Positions 51,972 to 62,785 of a stretch of DNA of 64,000 bases are shown here, piece after piece. The notes below the pieces were generated by a model. That model did no database searches. It saw only the letters and a program-made list of their open reading frames with translations, and was not told the origin of the DNA. The position numbers and the translations under genes were made by a program. The number at the start of each line of letters is the position of its first letter. Position 1 is the first letter of the stretch. Origin of the DNA: Diplonema japonicum (Eukaryota; Euglenozoa; Diplonemea; Diplonemida; Diplonemidae); contig OZ025669.1 of NCBI GenBank assembly GCA_964019335.1, forward strand, positions 248,001 through 312,000. Reading direction: 5' to 3'.

Positions 51972-53390
51972 TTATTGCAGTGTAAATATCTTTTGTTCGG
52001 CTAGAGAGCGTCCCAGCGGCGAGGTCTCGAACATAACGGCGAACTCCTTGAGGGAAAGCTTGCCGTCGTGCGAGGTGTCTAACGATCGGAACGCGGTTTC
52101 AGACGTACGTTGGATGACCTCTGAAGGAGGCGGGTTCCCGCCGACACCCCAGTAAAGCTCCTCCGCAAGCCTCGTGAACTCCTGCAGCGACAACTTGCCA
52201 GACCGGTTCTTGTCGTACTTGTTGAACGAATCGCAGATGACCTGTGACAGCTTGGGGCCTGGTTGATACCCGCTTGTAAAAGAGGGCAGCAACTGTTCAG
52301 GGGTGATGCCTGCAACGATCCTGGTGCACAACGTGTCAGGACACTGCTGGATAATACCAGCATTTCCGTGCATGTAAGGGAGCAGTGCGTCAATGTCCCC
52401 CGCAGAGCTGTCTTCAATACCAAGACCCCCAAATGACCACCCTGTCGACGCTCGTGTGATCTTGGCAAGAACGCACCCCACGGCATCTGACGAGGCAACA
52501 GCCGAGAGATCTAAAAGATACTCTTGCGTGTGTTTGGGGGAGAAGCAGGCGTCTCGTGATGACACAAGACACGCCAAAGAATCTATTTTGTGGAGGCTGC
52601 CCATCGACACGAAAAACAGGCTTTTCACCTCGACAGGAAGCTCGCTCAAGTGGACGGATATGGTGCTGTACCCGCCTGTGCTGTCGTCGATGCTTAACGC
52701 GTGCACGATACATGCGTAGCGTTGCTTCGTGCAGAACCACCTCCGGTTCATCGTCACCGCACTGAAGTACTCCACCCCCAAGGGCCCTCCTAGCACAACG
52801 CAGGAGATGTTCAAAGGAGACAGTCCCCCATGTCTTACTTCAACCTCTATGACGTCCAAAGGTTCGCCTTCCGGTGTGTTCGCCCACAAGGGGTGGAACC
52901 CGTCCTGAATGGTGATCGTCCTCACGTCTGGGCAGTAGTATGCTTCCTGGTCTCCCACAGGGCGTGCAGGGCCCATTAAGGGTTTCCGGATTTGCGACAA
53001 ATAGTGACCCCGAGTCGGGTCCATGTGGTACCCGGAGTACGTCTTGTACGTGAGCAGCTGTTCCTTTGCAGAGAGCATTGCCGATGGTTTGCTCACCACC
53101 TCGGACCATGGTAAAGGAGGCAGTCCTTGAGCCGCTGCCGTCTCGCCGCCTAGGGCTGTCTCGCTTTCGTTGACGTCCCGCTTCGAGTACCTCCCTTCCA
53201 AGGACAGCGGGCCGTACCCCGACACCTTGACCAGGTACCGTGCGGTGACCTCATCGATGGGGACCGCTTTAGCAACCTCGACCTTTTTTTCCCACATCTT
53301 GCTGGACTCCCACTGAAGGGCCGCGACCATACAGGACCGGCCAGGAGGGACCGCGGGGGGGCCATCCAGCATCACCTCGGATTCAATCAT
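51972..53390 (-). CDS. TerD-like domain protein with C-terminal EF-hand pair
   Basis: A 472-residue intronless frame from ATG 53390 (MIESEVMLDGPPAVPPGRS). Residues about 210-360 show the TerD pattern: HALSIDDSTGGYSTISVHLS, LPVEVKSLFFVSMGS and RASTGWSFGGLGIED. TerD domains bind calcium in bacterial stress systems. The C terminus has two canonical EF-hands: DKNRSGKLSLQE and DTSHDGKLSLKE, both with full acidic ligand sets. The first 200 residues are unassigned. The combination predicts a calcium-responsive cytoplasmic protein. Tellurite resistance itself should not be inferred. Confidence 0.75.
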   Translation of the reverse strand: MIESEVMLDGPPAVPPGRSCMVAALQWESSKMWEKKVEVAKAVPIDEVTARYLVKVSGYGPLSLEGRYSKRDVNESETALGGETAAAQGLPPLPWSEVVSKPSAMLSAKEQLLTYKTYSGYHMDPTRGHYLSQIRKPLMGPARPVGDQEAYYCPDVRTITIQDGFHPLWANTPEGEPLDVIEVEVRHGGLSPLNISCVVLGGPLGVEYFSAVTMNRRWFCTKQRYACIVHALSIDDSTGGYSTISVHLSELPVEVKSLFFVSMGSLHKIDSLACLVSSRDACFSPKHTQEYLLDLSAVASSDAVGCVLAKITRASTGWSFGGLGIEDSSAGDIDALLPYMHGNAGIIQQCPDTLCTRIVAGITPEQLLPSFTSGYQPGPKLSQVICDSFNKYDKNRSGKLSLQEFTRLAEELYWGVGGNPPPSEVIQRTSETAFRSLDTSHDGKLSLKEFAVMFETSPLGRSLAEQKIFTLQ

Positions 53391-53555
53391 TTTCTTTTTT
53401 TTTTCTTTCCCGCACGTCTTTCTTCGTGGAGTACGACTTGGAAGTGAAGAACACAATAAAAGCGACAGGTAAGGTTAATATTAACAAAACAAGGGGGGGA
53501 GATGGGAGGGGGAGATAAAAAAAAAAAAAAAAACAAAACAAAAAAAAGAGGAAAT

Positions 53556-54074
53556 CTAGTGATTAAAAGCCACAGCTCCGTAAAATTGCCGTGGGTCGTC
53601 TCGTGGGGTCGAAGAAGAGACATGGGAAGGCGCGGACGGCCTTGGGAAAGGAAAGGACACAGCACGACGCGGAGAGGCCAAGAAGGAACGGGGCGGGGAG
53701 ATTCCCCGTGGCTCGGTGGGGGGCTCAGGGGAGGTCCTAGCTGTTCGGAGGGATGTTCTGCGTCGTTCCCGTGCCAAGAGGTGGCGTCGCGAGCTGTTGC
53801 TGGTTGTGCTCAAGGAGTCCTTCGTGGCTTTTGCTTGGTCGTCCACTGCTATTAGAAGTCTGAGCTTGTTGAGCTCGTCCTCAGCCGCCACCCGTTTCTT
53901 CTTCTCCTCCTCAAGCTGTTCCTTCATGTTTTGCAATAGCGTTCCTGAACGCACTTCAGAAATCGTTTTACCTCCGTCCTCTCTTGCCTTGTACTTATCC
54001 ACAGCACTGGGCACCACTAGCCTCGCGTGGTGCCGGGTCAGCTCAGCATTCTCGTTGTAGATATTCAGCATCAT
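53556..54074 (-). CDS. Small basic coiled-coil protein
   Basis: Two ATGs in tandem at 54074 and 54071 (MMLNIYNENAELTRHHARL) begin 172 residues; frame above them is A/T-run artefact. The N-terminal half is helical with a coiled coil (NMKEQLEEEKKKRVAAEDE). The C-terminal half is Arg/Ser/Pro-rich (RRHLLARERRRTSLRTART, PRAVSFPFPRPSAPS-type). This recalls microtubule-associated or basal-body proteins, but no family is recognised. Confidence 0.6.
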   Translation of the reverse strand: MMLNIYNENAELTRHHARLVVPSAVDKYKAREDGGKTISEVRSGTLLQNMKEQLEEEKKKRVAAEDELNKLRLLIAVDDQAKATKDSLSTTSNSSRRHLLARERRRTSLRTARTSPEPPTEPRGISPPRSFLASPRRAVSFPFPRPSAPSHVSSSTPRDDPRQFYGAVAFNH

Positions 54075-54198
54075 TTCATTTCTTTTTTTTCTTCCCCCCC
54101 CTCTTTTTTTTAAAAAATAAAACGAGAGAATATAATAACAGGGCCCCCGGTTCAAAATGGGGTTTTTTCCGATAGACCTGCTATACTTTTTGGCCGAT

Positions 54199-54660
54199 TT
54201 ACTGTTGCACCCTCTTCCACACTTTATCCTTTGCCTCTTTGCCAAGTTCTATGGAGGGCTGATTGCCTAAGTGGTGAAGCAACGGCTCGACCAACTGCTT
54301 AGCTGTTTCGATTTCGGGCCTGTCCCCTGCATAGATTTTATGGTCAAGATCGAATAAACCGGCAGCTTGCAACTCCGGCTGCGACGCTGACCGCTGCTTC
54401 ACGTTGCCCATCAGAGCGCCGAAGTACGGTTTGTGTACCTTTTCGTGGTACAGACTGGATGCCGTGGAACTGAGTTGGACCCCGTGGGACATGAGCTGAC
54501 GATTCAGCTTCATGATTGCTCCATCAAGCAACCCGTTCACAGAACCGATGGAGAGAGAACTCTTCTGCAGTTTGTTGTTCAGTGCAGGCAATGCAACGCG
54601 GACTAAAACTTCCTCACAAAAGGGGCAACCCCTACCCCCCCGTGGGCCTACCGCAGGCAC
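54199..54660 (-). CDS. Unknown protein, probably only the 3' exon
   Basis: The frame has no ATG near its beginning. A pyrimidine-rich TTTTGTGAG at 54613-54621 (sense) looks like a 3' splice site, giving an exon 54199-54612 of 138 codons: EVLVRVALPALNNKLQ... to DKVWKRVQQ. Composition is normal and helical; I do not recognise the family. The presumed 5' exons are not visible: immediately upstream lie the palindromes and piggyBac-type remnant, so the gene may be broken or its first exons may lie beyond 56 kb. Confidence 0.45.
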   Translation of the reverse strand: MPAVGPRGGRGCPFCEEVLVRVALPALNNKLQKSSLSIGSVNGLLDGAIMKLNRQLMSHGVQLSSTASSLYHEKVHKPYFGALMGNVKQRSASQPELQAAGLFDLDHKIYAGDRPEIETAKQLVEPLLHHLGNQPSIELGKEAKDKVWKRVQQ

Positions 54661-54668
54661 AAGAAATT

Positions 54669-54735
54669 CGCCGGTCTACGTAAACCGGCGACGTTTTCAA
54701 AAAAAAAATTGCTTAGACCGGCGATCGCCGGTCTA
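54669..54735. repeat. Two palindromes of CCGG-rich sequence
   Basis: An almost perfect 22-bp palindrome at 54669-54690 (CGCCGGTCTACG...) and a perfect 22-bp palindrome at 54714-54735 (TAGACCGGCGATCGCCGG...) are separated by an A-run. They share the CCGGTCTA core, so four copies occur in alternating orientation. They could be transposon termini or a protein-binding site. Confidence 0.8.
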
Positions 54736-55050
54736 TCCCCACCTTACCGGGGGGCCTGATAAAAATAAATAACCCCTAAAGGCCCGGAGCCTATCTACGG
54801 TACCCCCCCATTTTTGTTGTTGCTTTAAATACTCAAAAAAAGGGCAGCATGCAACCATAGGAAGGTGCAAGGAAAGGTTAAACGGTACTAAAATTTTCAA
54901 TTCCAGGTGCCAGATTCTGATGAGAACACTTAACTATGTGTGTAAGAGGGGGGTTGAGGTTGAGGGGGTACTTTTTATGTCCGATTTTGGGGGGTCTTGT
55001 CGTGGGGGTCCGTGGAGTTATGGCTGGGCTAAAAAGGGCAGCATTCAGCA

Positions 55051-55772
55051 TTATTTGGTGCCCTGAACTCTAGGATTGAGGTCAGTCTGGAGACTTTTTG
55101 GGGCTGTGGGATGAAAAAAGCAACTTGTCACCTTCGTTCCGTTCATCATGGTCTCGGAGGTGTGATTTAGGGTCAAATCGAGACGTTTTGGGTATTTCTG
55201 AGTGAGGGAATCCTCATTGCTAGCGTGTTTGCGCTTGGGGGTCGGTGACGGTGTTGTCGGGGGGTGTGTGCTATTGGTTTTTGGGGCATGGGTGAGAAGC
55301 TTGCCAACAAGTTCTTCTTTGAAGCTCGGGAAGCCATAATTTTTGCCACATTCCCTGCTCTTCTTCCAGATTATGGAGGAGTTGGCAACACAGCTTTCCA
55401 GGACCCAATAAAAAACGACCATGGTCCACTTCCGGGTTTTCATATGCCGAACTCCAGTCCCCTGGAGCTGGTCTTGCCGGTCAGGGGTCGACAGCAAACC
55501 CTTAGGAGTCGACAGTACGCATGACTAGGTCCTGTGTTGTGGACTTCTTGCTGAAAATGTTGAAATTCGCCGTTTTAACCGTTTTGTGAGTCGCATGTAG
55601 CGATTACCTTGATGCCCACCGAGTTGCTTTTTCGTGGTGCCATGACTTTTATTGTTGTCGGGATAACACTGTCGTCAACAGACAACCACTTGCCAGGGGT
55701 CCGCACAGTCCTACACCGGTTGACAATGATGTCAAGAAACCTGCACACGAGGTGCAGTTTCAGGCCTTCCAA
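55051..55772 (-). pseudogene. piggyBac-type transposase remnant
   Basis: Two minus-strand pieces resemble piggyBac (DDE_Tnp_1_7) transposases. 55575-55772 reads FLDIIVNRCRTV, TPGKWLSVDDSVIP and NSVGIKVIATCDSQNG, matching the family core around the first catalytic Asp and the GIK...CDS...G strand. 55051-55497 reads KTRKWTMVVFYWVLESCVAN followed by FPSFKEELVGKLLT, matching the C-terminal region. A stop follows the first piece and the second catalytic segment (DNFFTS type) is missing, so it is inactive and internally deleted. Confidence 0.68.
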
Positions 55773-56985
55773 ATGTTTTACAGGTTGTCAAAGTTGAGGT
55801 AGCGCTGTATGTCAACGAATCGGTTTGCTCATTTTCTTAAAAGCCGGGATGGTTAAATTAGAATTTGTTGTCCAGTAGCTCTTCATGTTCGGTGCCGAGC
55901 GTAAACCCATTAACAGGACCAACCCAAGCCAAATTTTGTACTCTGGGATGGAAAGATTCAGATTCCGCTGTTTTTTTTTGAATCGAAACGACCGTTCGTG
56001 GAAGAAACTATGAGCTCAAGGACCGCGTGTGCAAAAAAAAGATTAAAAACACCCTCCTCATTGGCCGCTTCACCTAGAGGTGTCGTAAGCCCACCTTTTC
56101 ACGGAAATGATATGTTTTGGGCCTTTGGGGGTATTTCTCCCACCCAAGCATCGTTTCCGGCCCCTCTTTGACCGCCTCATCGTCTTTTTCTTCTTTATCT
56201 GACAGTTGGGAGACCTCACGTTTTCGCTGCTATTTTGGCCATCTGTTTTCATTTTAAGCCAACCCTGCCGGTTTCAATTAAAACAAAACTTTTAACGCAA
56301 AATGTAGTTCCAAGACAAAATAAACCGCGCAACAATGCCATATTTTGAAGTCCAGGGGCCGTGTTCAAAAGAAAGTACTTAGCGAAAAAGCAAATTTTGA
56401 AATAAGGACAAAAACGTCCGCGCGGGCCTTTAGGGGATAAATAAAAAAAAAAAACAGAAAAATAAAATAAATATATAAGGAGAAAGGGCAAAAAATGGAA
56501 AATAATATATAAAAAAAAAAAAACGAGAGAAAGGTATGGAAGAAAAAAAGAAAAAAGAAATTGGGGGGGGGAGGAAAAAAACAAGGGGGAGATGGTTTCT
56601 CGCCTCTTGGGCATATAGTGCGTAACGCGAAATAAAAGAGATTTTCCCCATTCTTCGGTTCATGAAGTTCTGGCGAAAAACTGATTTGCGTGCGCGCTCT
56701 GCCTTGGGGGGAGGAGGGGTAAATAAAAGAAAAAAAAATCGTTTCTGCCCGTCTTAAAGACCATCACATGTAAAACTTTGGCCATAATCTTCTTTTTTCC
56801 AAAAGACGAAGGATGGGGGAGGTCAGGCGCGTGCTTGAGAAGGAAAAAAAAAAAAAAAGAGATGAAAAAAAAATTGGCTCAGTAGAACACTAAACACAAA
56901 ATTTCTCATTTTTTTCTTTTTTTTCCACTCCCCCTTTTTTGTATTGCCCAAGGAAATTTCTCTAAAAATGGACTTGCCTTTGTTT

Positions 56986-57028
56986 GTGCGCACGAGCGGA
57001 ATTTACCTAATAAAATAGCTCATTACGC
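56986..57028. repeat. Dispersed repeat, family D, second copy
   Basis: Shares ACCTAATAAAATAGCTCATT and both flanks with 12753-12800, in the same orientation. Confidence 0.7.
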
Positions 57029-57670
57029 TGCCATCAACTAGTTTTTAGTCTCGACAATAATATTGCTAAAACAAAAAAGAGGGGTTTGAGTTTTAAAGCA
57101 CTTGACTCAATAGTGCGCTGTTCTCTTTTCCCGACTTTTTTTTTCCCCCCTTTTTTCTTTTTTTTTTTTTCTCACAAATAAAAAACTGGCATGAAATTTA
57201 TTTCGGAAGGAAAAAGAAAAGAGAAAAAAAAGACCCCAATTTTCTATTCTGGATCTTGTTTAACTGTAAGTTGGTATGCCACTTTTTTTTTTTTTTTTTT
57301 TTTTTGCGAGATGGGGTATCAAAAAGAAAACAAAAATCCTTGGTAAAAAAAAAAAAAGAGGTTTTACATCGAGCGAAAACAATAAAGGGAGGCATACTTG
57401 AACGTGAAGGGAACTTACATTGATGGGGAAAGCTAGCAACGACCCACCAGAAGAAGAAAAAGAGCAAGGGGTAGAATCTTGGGGGGGGGAGGGAGGGAGG
57501 GGGGCATGAGGGAGAATGTTCCTTAGTTGTCATCTTTCTCCCTGTTCTTTTTTTTTCTTTTTAGGGGGCTTCTTTGTGTCTTCCTTTGCGGTTGAATAGA
57601 AAAAAAAAATTCATTTCCCTGGGCAAACAGTTGTTTTGTCCCTGTATCTCACCTCAATCTCTCTCTCTCT

Positions 57671-57711
<41 letters not shown>

Positions 57712-58156
57712 GTGCACCCCTTTTTTGTTTTTTTTTTCATTTTTTACTTTAGTTCGTACTTTATAAAAAAAAACCCCCCCCAAAAAAAAGTGCTGAAGTA
57801 ATGTAAAATTTCTGTCGGAGACACCGGTTCAGAATGCAGGGCAGGAAGGAAAGGGAAAAAAAAAAAAAAAAAAAAGGAAAAAAAAAGAGGAGGGAAGACG
57901 GGGGTGTGTCAGGGAAGAAAGGGGGTCCTTTTAAGTTAATTGACAGTTTGAGTAGATAAAAGAAAAAGCTTTTTTCATTTAGATTCTTTTTCCTCCCCAC
58001 TTTGCGCAAATAGATACCGTTTAAAAAACAAGATAAGGAAACGGCTGGCGAAGTGAAAAGAAGAGAAAAGGAAGGAAGCAAGAAATAAAAAAAAGTAGGA
58101 GGGGGGGGGGGAAGAAAAAGGCTCGTAATTTGCATTTCTTTTTAACGAAATCCCAA

Positions 58157-58213
<57 letters not shown>

Positions 58214-58358
58214 CTTTTCTATGAATTTAATGCAGATAAGCTCGACGGGACTACTTTTTTTCTCTTTTTTTTTTTTTAATTTCTCCCATGGATCAACAAA
58301 ATTATTTAGAGCTGGCAATCCTAACTGTTCGTTACGGAGAAGAAAAGAACAAAAAAAG

Positions 58359-58400
58359 ATGTCTTTGAAGGGAACCTGCAGTATGTGACAGGATCGCCTA
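58359..58400. repeat. Dispersed repeat, family C
   Basis: Contains GGGAACCTGCAGTATGTG and CGCCTAACG; related to 61446-61486 and more distantly to 15131-15171. Each copy is preceded by an A-rich tract and GAGA or AAGATG. Confidence 0.6.
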
Positions 58401-60729
58401 ACGACAATCAAAAAAAAGAACAAAAATATCTAACTTTATTGAAAGTGGGCAGATTGCGCTCGCCCGTCGTTGAAGAGGGATTTTTCGGAGAACAAAATAA
58501 AATAAAAAAAATATGCGTTAAACCTACTTGGGTGGTACTCTGGAAAAGAAAAAAGAAAAAAAAAAAAAAAACTGCCCCCCCCCAGTTACTAAAAATCCAA
58601 CCCTCGAAAATAAAGTTGCCACTTACATGAAGCTTATTTCAACCAAAATAAAAAAAAAAAATGTGAAATCTAAAAAACGAGTAGCAAAATATCGAGTGGG
58701 AGGAAAAGAACAAAAAAAAAGGGGGGGGAAGTCACAAAACTATTCATTTTCCTTTTTTTTTTTTTTTTTGCTTGCAAATAGCACCAGCCTTAACCACGAA
58801 CGGTGGCGATTGGTACCATTGATTTTGTATTTTTTTTTTCTTGATTCATTAAAACCTACACTACCCTGAGGGGGTAAAAAAAAAGGGGGGGGGAGGGGAG
58901 GAACCGACCCCTTTTTTTTGCAGAATTCTTTGCTGTGCCCGGTGGGAACCTAACACCCCCTACTATCTACTGTGTTGTTTTTTTTTTTTTTTTTTTTTTT
59001 TTTATATAGGGTTGAGCGTTAAAAAAAAGGCAGAATGGGACTAGTGAGGTTCCCTTCAGTTATCTCCCCCCCCCCCCCCCCTGTGTAATATTAATAAAAG
59101 CTCGGTGGAGGTTGTTGCTTTATCTCTGTTTCTCGGAGCAAAAAAAAAAAAAAAAAAAAAAAGCAAGATTGCGGCGAACGACCAAAAAAAAAACCCCCCC
59201 CAAGAAAAAAAAAAAGAAATACTGAATATCTTCAGAACAATATGCATTGCTTATCTAAAATTCAGCGGTGAAGGGGAGGGGAGTGTCTGGATAAAAAGGG
59301 CTTCTTAAACACATAGGGGGTGCAATAAGATTCCCCCCCCCCTTTTTTTTTAAAAAGAGGGTAGGTTTTTATTATTTACTTTGATTGTGAAAAGATAAGC
59401 GCAATACAAAAGGTTTTTTACCACAGCTGCAACAAATTCATTTTGGCAAAATTATTAATTCTTTTTTTTTTTTTTTCCCCTTTTGAAAGCCGGTTGTGAA
59501 TTAAAAAAAAGAGGGGGTAGGATCGAAAAATGGGACTTCATGTACAAAATAAACAGCTGGAGAACAAATTAAAAAAAAAAAACAATGTCCCTTTTTCTTT
59601 TTTCTACTTCATTATTTATTTTTCAAAGCACGAATTAAAAGAGGGAGAATAAAATCGGTGAGGGGGGGGGGGGGGGGGGGAATAGAGGGAAGGATGTTTT
59701 TTTTTCTTTTCTTTTTTTTTTTCCCTGTTATGATTCCGGAACGCAGCGTCTTAGATAGGTGTCTTTTTGGGTCCCCCCTTTTTTTTTCTGTTTTCCCTTG
59801 CCCATGGGATTTGACAAAGGTTAAAAGAAAAAAAAAAAAAGAGAGAGACATTTGAAAGAAATAAATACGTTGGACAACGAGATTTCCTACTGGCACTCCG
59901 TTGCCATCCGTGTTTTATTTTTCTTTTTTTTGTGCCCTTTTATGCTTACTTTGTGGTTTTACTTTCCTAAGGCACCTTCAGGGGGGACAACTTCTTAAAA
60001 CCCTAACTAGCGGAAACTGACGGCTTCTTAAAGCAAATAGAAAAAAAAAGAAAGAAAAATATCGCCCTTCCACCCCCCCCCCCCCCCCCCCCCCCGGTCA
60101 ATAGTTCTTTTTTTCATCCTTTTCTTCTCTCTTTAAGATGGAAGCAAGAAATTTGAAAGAAGAACTTAGCAGAGGGGTGGGGGGGGGGGAAGAAGAAAAA
60201 AAGAGAAAGAAAAAGTTATCCCTCTTCTTCTTCTTCTTCTTCTCCCCCCCCCCCTTTTTTTTGCCGTTTAAAATGTTAAAAAAGAAGTGAAATAGAAGGC
60301 TTTGAGAATAAAAAAAGAAAAACAGGTGTAATTATGGTAATGTAAGACGGAAAAAAAAAGGGGGGGGGGATTGCTTGCTTGCTATCAAAGGTATAGAATT
60401 CAAAAAAAAGGGGGGGGAGTGACGGATGTCGAGACGGAAAGGGAGGAGAAAAAAAAATGCAAATTGCGGTTCGTGTTAAAAAATGTTTTTTTTTTTCTTT
60501 CTTAAATCGGAATGTTTAGTGTTTAATGTGACGGGAAAGCTACGACGAACTTGTCATTTCCCCCTTTTTTTTTCTTCTTTTTTTTTTTCTTCTTTGTTTG
60601 CGAAGGACTGGCTGTAGGAAATATATCAATATATTTATTTTTATATGTGTGACGCCAACTTTAAAAAAAAAGATTTTTTTTTTTGGCTCTATTTTCTTTT
60701 TTTTTTCTCTTTTTTTTTAAATTGTTCGA

Positions 60730-60763
<34 letters not shown>

Positions 60764-60974
60764 AAAAAGGAATGGGGGAAAGAAAACGACAAACCACTCA
60801 ATACCGTAGGTAGGAAGGGAAGGGGGAAAAAAAAGCCAGTAACAGGTGCAGCAGAAGTAAAGCTCAAGCGGTGGAATGGCACTCTTACTGTTGGGCATAA
60901 TTGTGGCCCTACCCTTTCCCTCCCTTTGTTTTTTCACAACAATAAATTTGGCGTACTCGTAGTAATGTAGACAG

Positions 60975-61009
<35 letters not shown>

Positions 61010-61445
61010 AGAAGAATAAGAAGAACAAGAAGCAAGCAAGGATCAACAAAAGGGAGGGGGAGGGATGAAAAACATAAATATAGATCCCTTGCTCTGGCGA
61101 AGGGGTGAGTTTTTTTTTTTTTTTTTATAGGAGCCCCCCCACTCCCTCTTTTTTTCTTCTTTTTTTTCTGCGCAACAAGAGAGGGGAAAAAAAAGAAAGA
61201 AGAAAGGCATTTTTTTTTCTTCTTCTTTTGTATTTTTCGTTACACCAATGCTCTTTATTTTTTGATAACAAATGTGTTATGTTTTTCATCAAAAGTTGGG
61301 GGGGGGGGGGGGGTGGAGGGAAAATGAAAGAGAAAATCTCTCCAGAGGTTATTTGCCAGAAAAGCTGGTGCAAACCATAAGCAAGGCGGAGGAGGAGGCG
61401 AAGGAGGAGAGGAAAGGAATACTGAAGGAAAGAAGAAAAAAAAAA

Positions 61446-61486
61446 GAGACATTTAAGGGTACCTGCAGTATGTGGCAAGACGCCTG
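61446..61486. repeat. Dispersed repeat, family C, second copy
   Basis: Contains GGGTACCTGCAGTATGTGGC followed by AAGACGCCTG and an A-run. Related to 58359-58400. Confidence 0.6.
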
Positions 61487-61967
61487 AAAAAAAAAAAAAA
61501 ACAGCTAAATAGAAAAGTGGGAGAAAGGGCTTTAAATTTGTGACCTATGTACAATTCTTCTTAATCGTTAGGAGAGTCATAAGAGGGTAAAATAGGCTCT
61601 TTTTTTTTTTTTTTTTGCCCTCCTCCCTTTTCCATAAATTTCATCTTCACATAAACTAACAAATAGTAGCAGATGTTTAAAGGAGAACAAAAAAAGAAGG
61701 AAAGAAAACAAGAAAAATAAAACAAGTCTTTTTTTTTTTTAAAAGAAAGAGGCGGTGTGAGAAAACATGAAATCTTTTCTCCAAAAAAAAAAAAAAAAAA
61801 AAAATGGGGCTCCAAAAAAAAAAGAGAAAAAAAAAAAACTCTCTCAAACTCTCTCTTTCTTTAAATATATATAATATATTTTTTTTCCCCGGAAACTTCA
61901 AAAAAAAAAAAAAAAAAAAAAGTGATGATAAAAAAATTAATGTCTATGATGGGGGTGGGGATATTTC

Positions 61968-61995
<28 letters not shown>

Positions 61996-61998
<3 letters not shown>

Positions 61999-62724
61999 TT
62001 GCTTTTTTTTCCCATCTTTTTTTGCCGTTTTGCCGTCTTTAATTTTTTCAACAAACGCGGCTTGCGGCATGTTCTTCTTGTTCATCTCAATCGAAAAGCG
62101 AACAGTGTCTTTTGGGTGCAGGCCGGACGCATGGTTCTTGTGAATAAATACGTCCCGCTTATGTTCTTCATAAAGCTGAGGACACCTAATGAACCCGAAA
62201 CCGGTAGAGGTGTTAAACGACTTCACCGTTCCAGTATACCTAGTGGTATCCAAGGAGCTTTTTAAAGGAACAACAGGGGGTTCCAGCTCTGCCACAGGAG
62301 CAGCGTCAGCAGGAGGAGAATAAGGATATAAAGGGACTTGAGTCACCCCCTCTGATGGGTACTGAGGAATCACAGGCGGGGCTTGAAGAACAGGAGGTTC
62401 AAATGACAGTGTCGTTTGTGCGAAATTGCGTGATTCCCTCACCTCTTCTACATTGTTGCATGCTCTGTTGTTGACGTGCGAGATCCTCCAACCTATATAT
62501 TTTTCGATGCCGTACTGTTGAGCGAGACCCCCAGGCTGGACCCCTGTAACCAGCATATTATCGCTTACCTCCAGCCCTAGCAACACTGGTATTGTCCGTG
62601 AAATGGTAACGCTCACGGTCGGTACTGCCTGAGAAGGCTGCTGAGCCTGTTGCTGACCCCACATAGGAATGCTAGTCGCAACATGGCTCTGATTGGATTG
62701 CTGCTGCCCGTACGATTGTTGCAT
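61996..62724 (-). CDS. PDZ-like plus cold-shock-domain RNA-binding protein
   Basis: A 242-residue intronless frame from ATG 62724 (MQQSYGQQQSNQSH). After a Gln-rich start, residues about 35-95 look like a PDZ domain (LLGLEVSDNMLVTGVQPG, IGWRISHVNNRACNNVEEV). Residues about 165-230 are a cold-shock domain: YTGTVKSFNTSTGFGFIRC with the RNP1-like TGFGFI, then RNP2-like DVFIH, and KDTVRFSIEMNKKNMPQA. The tail is basic (KDGKTAKKDGKKKQ). Cold-shock proteins bind single-stranded RNA, and in Euglenozoa such proteins act in mRNA handling or organellar RNA editing. The PDZ part suggests a partner-binding role. Confidence 0.83.
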
Positions 62725-62754
62725 TTTCTTTTTTTTTTCTTTGGTGTGCCCGTC

Positions 62755-62785
<31 letters not shown>

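Larger units (their letters stand above)
55800..61995. other. Gene-poor homopolymer region
   Basis: About 6 kb with dozens of long A-, T-, G- and C-runs (for example A-run over 58162-58210, C-run near 60068-60095, a CTT microsatellite near 60222-60241). Frames are Lys/Phe/Pro artefacts. Dispersed repeats are listed separately. The first few hundred bases (55800-56260) have more even composition and may be more of the decayed piggyBac element. No gene seen. Confidence 0.65.

Noticed and set aside
51972-53390. Tellurite-resistance function for the TerD-like gene
   Set aside because: The domain similarity supports calcium binding only; no ter operon partners are present.
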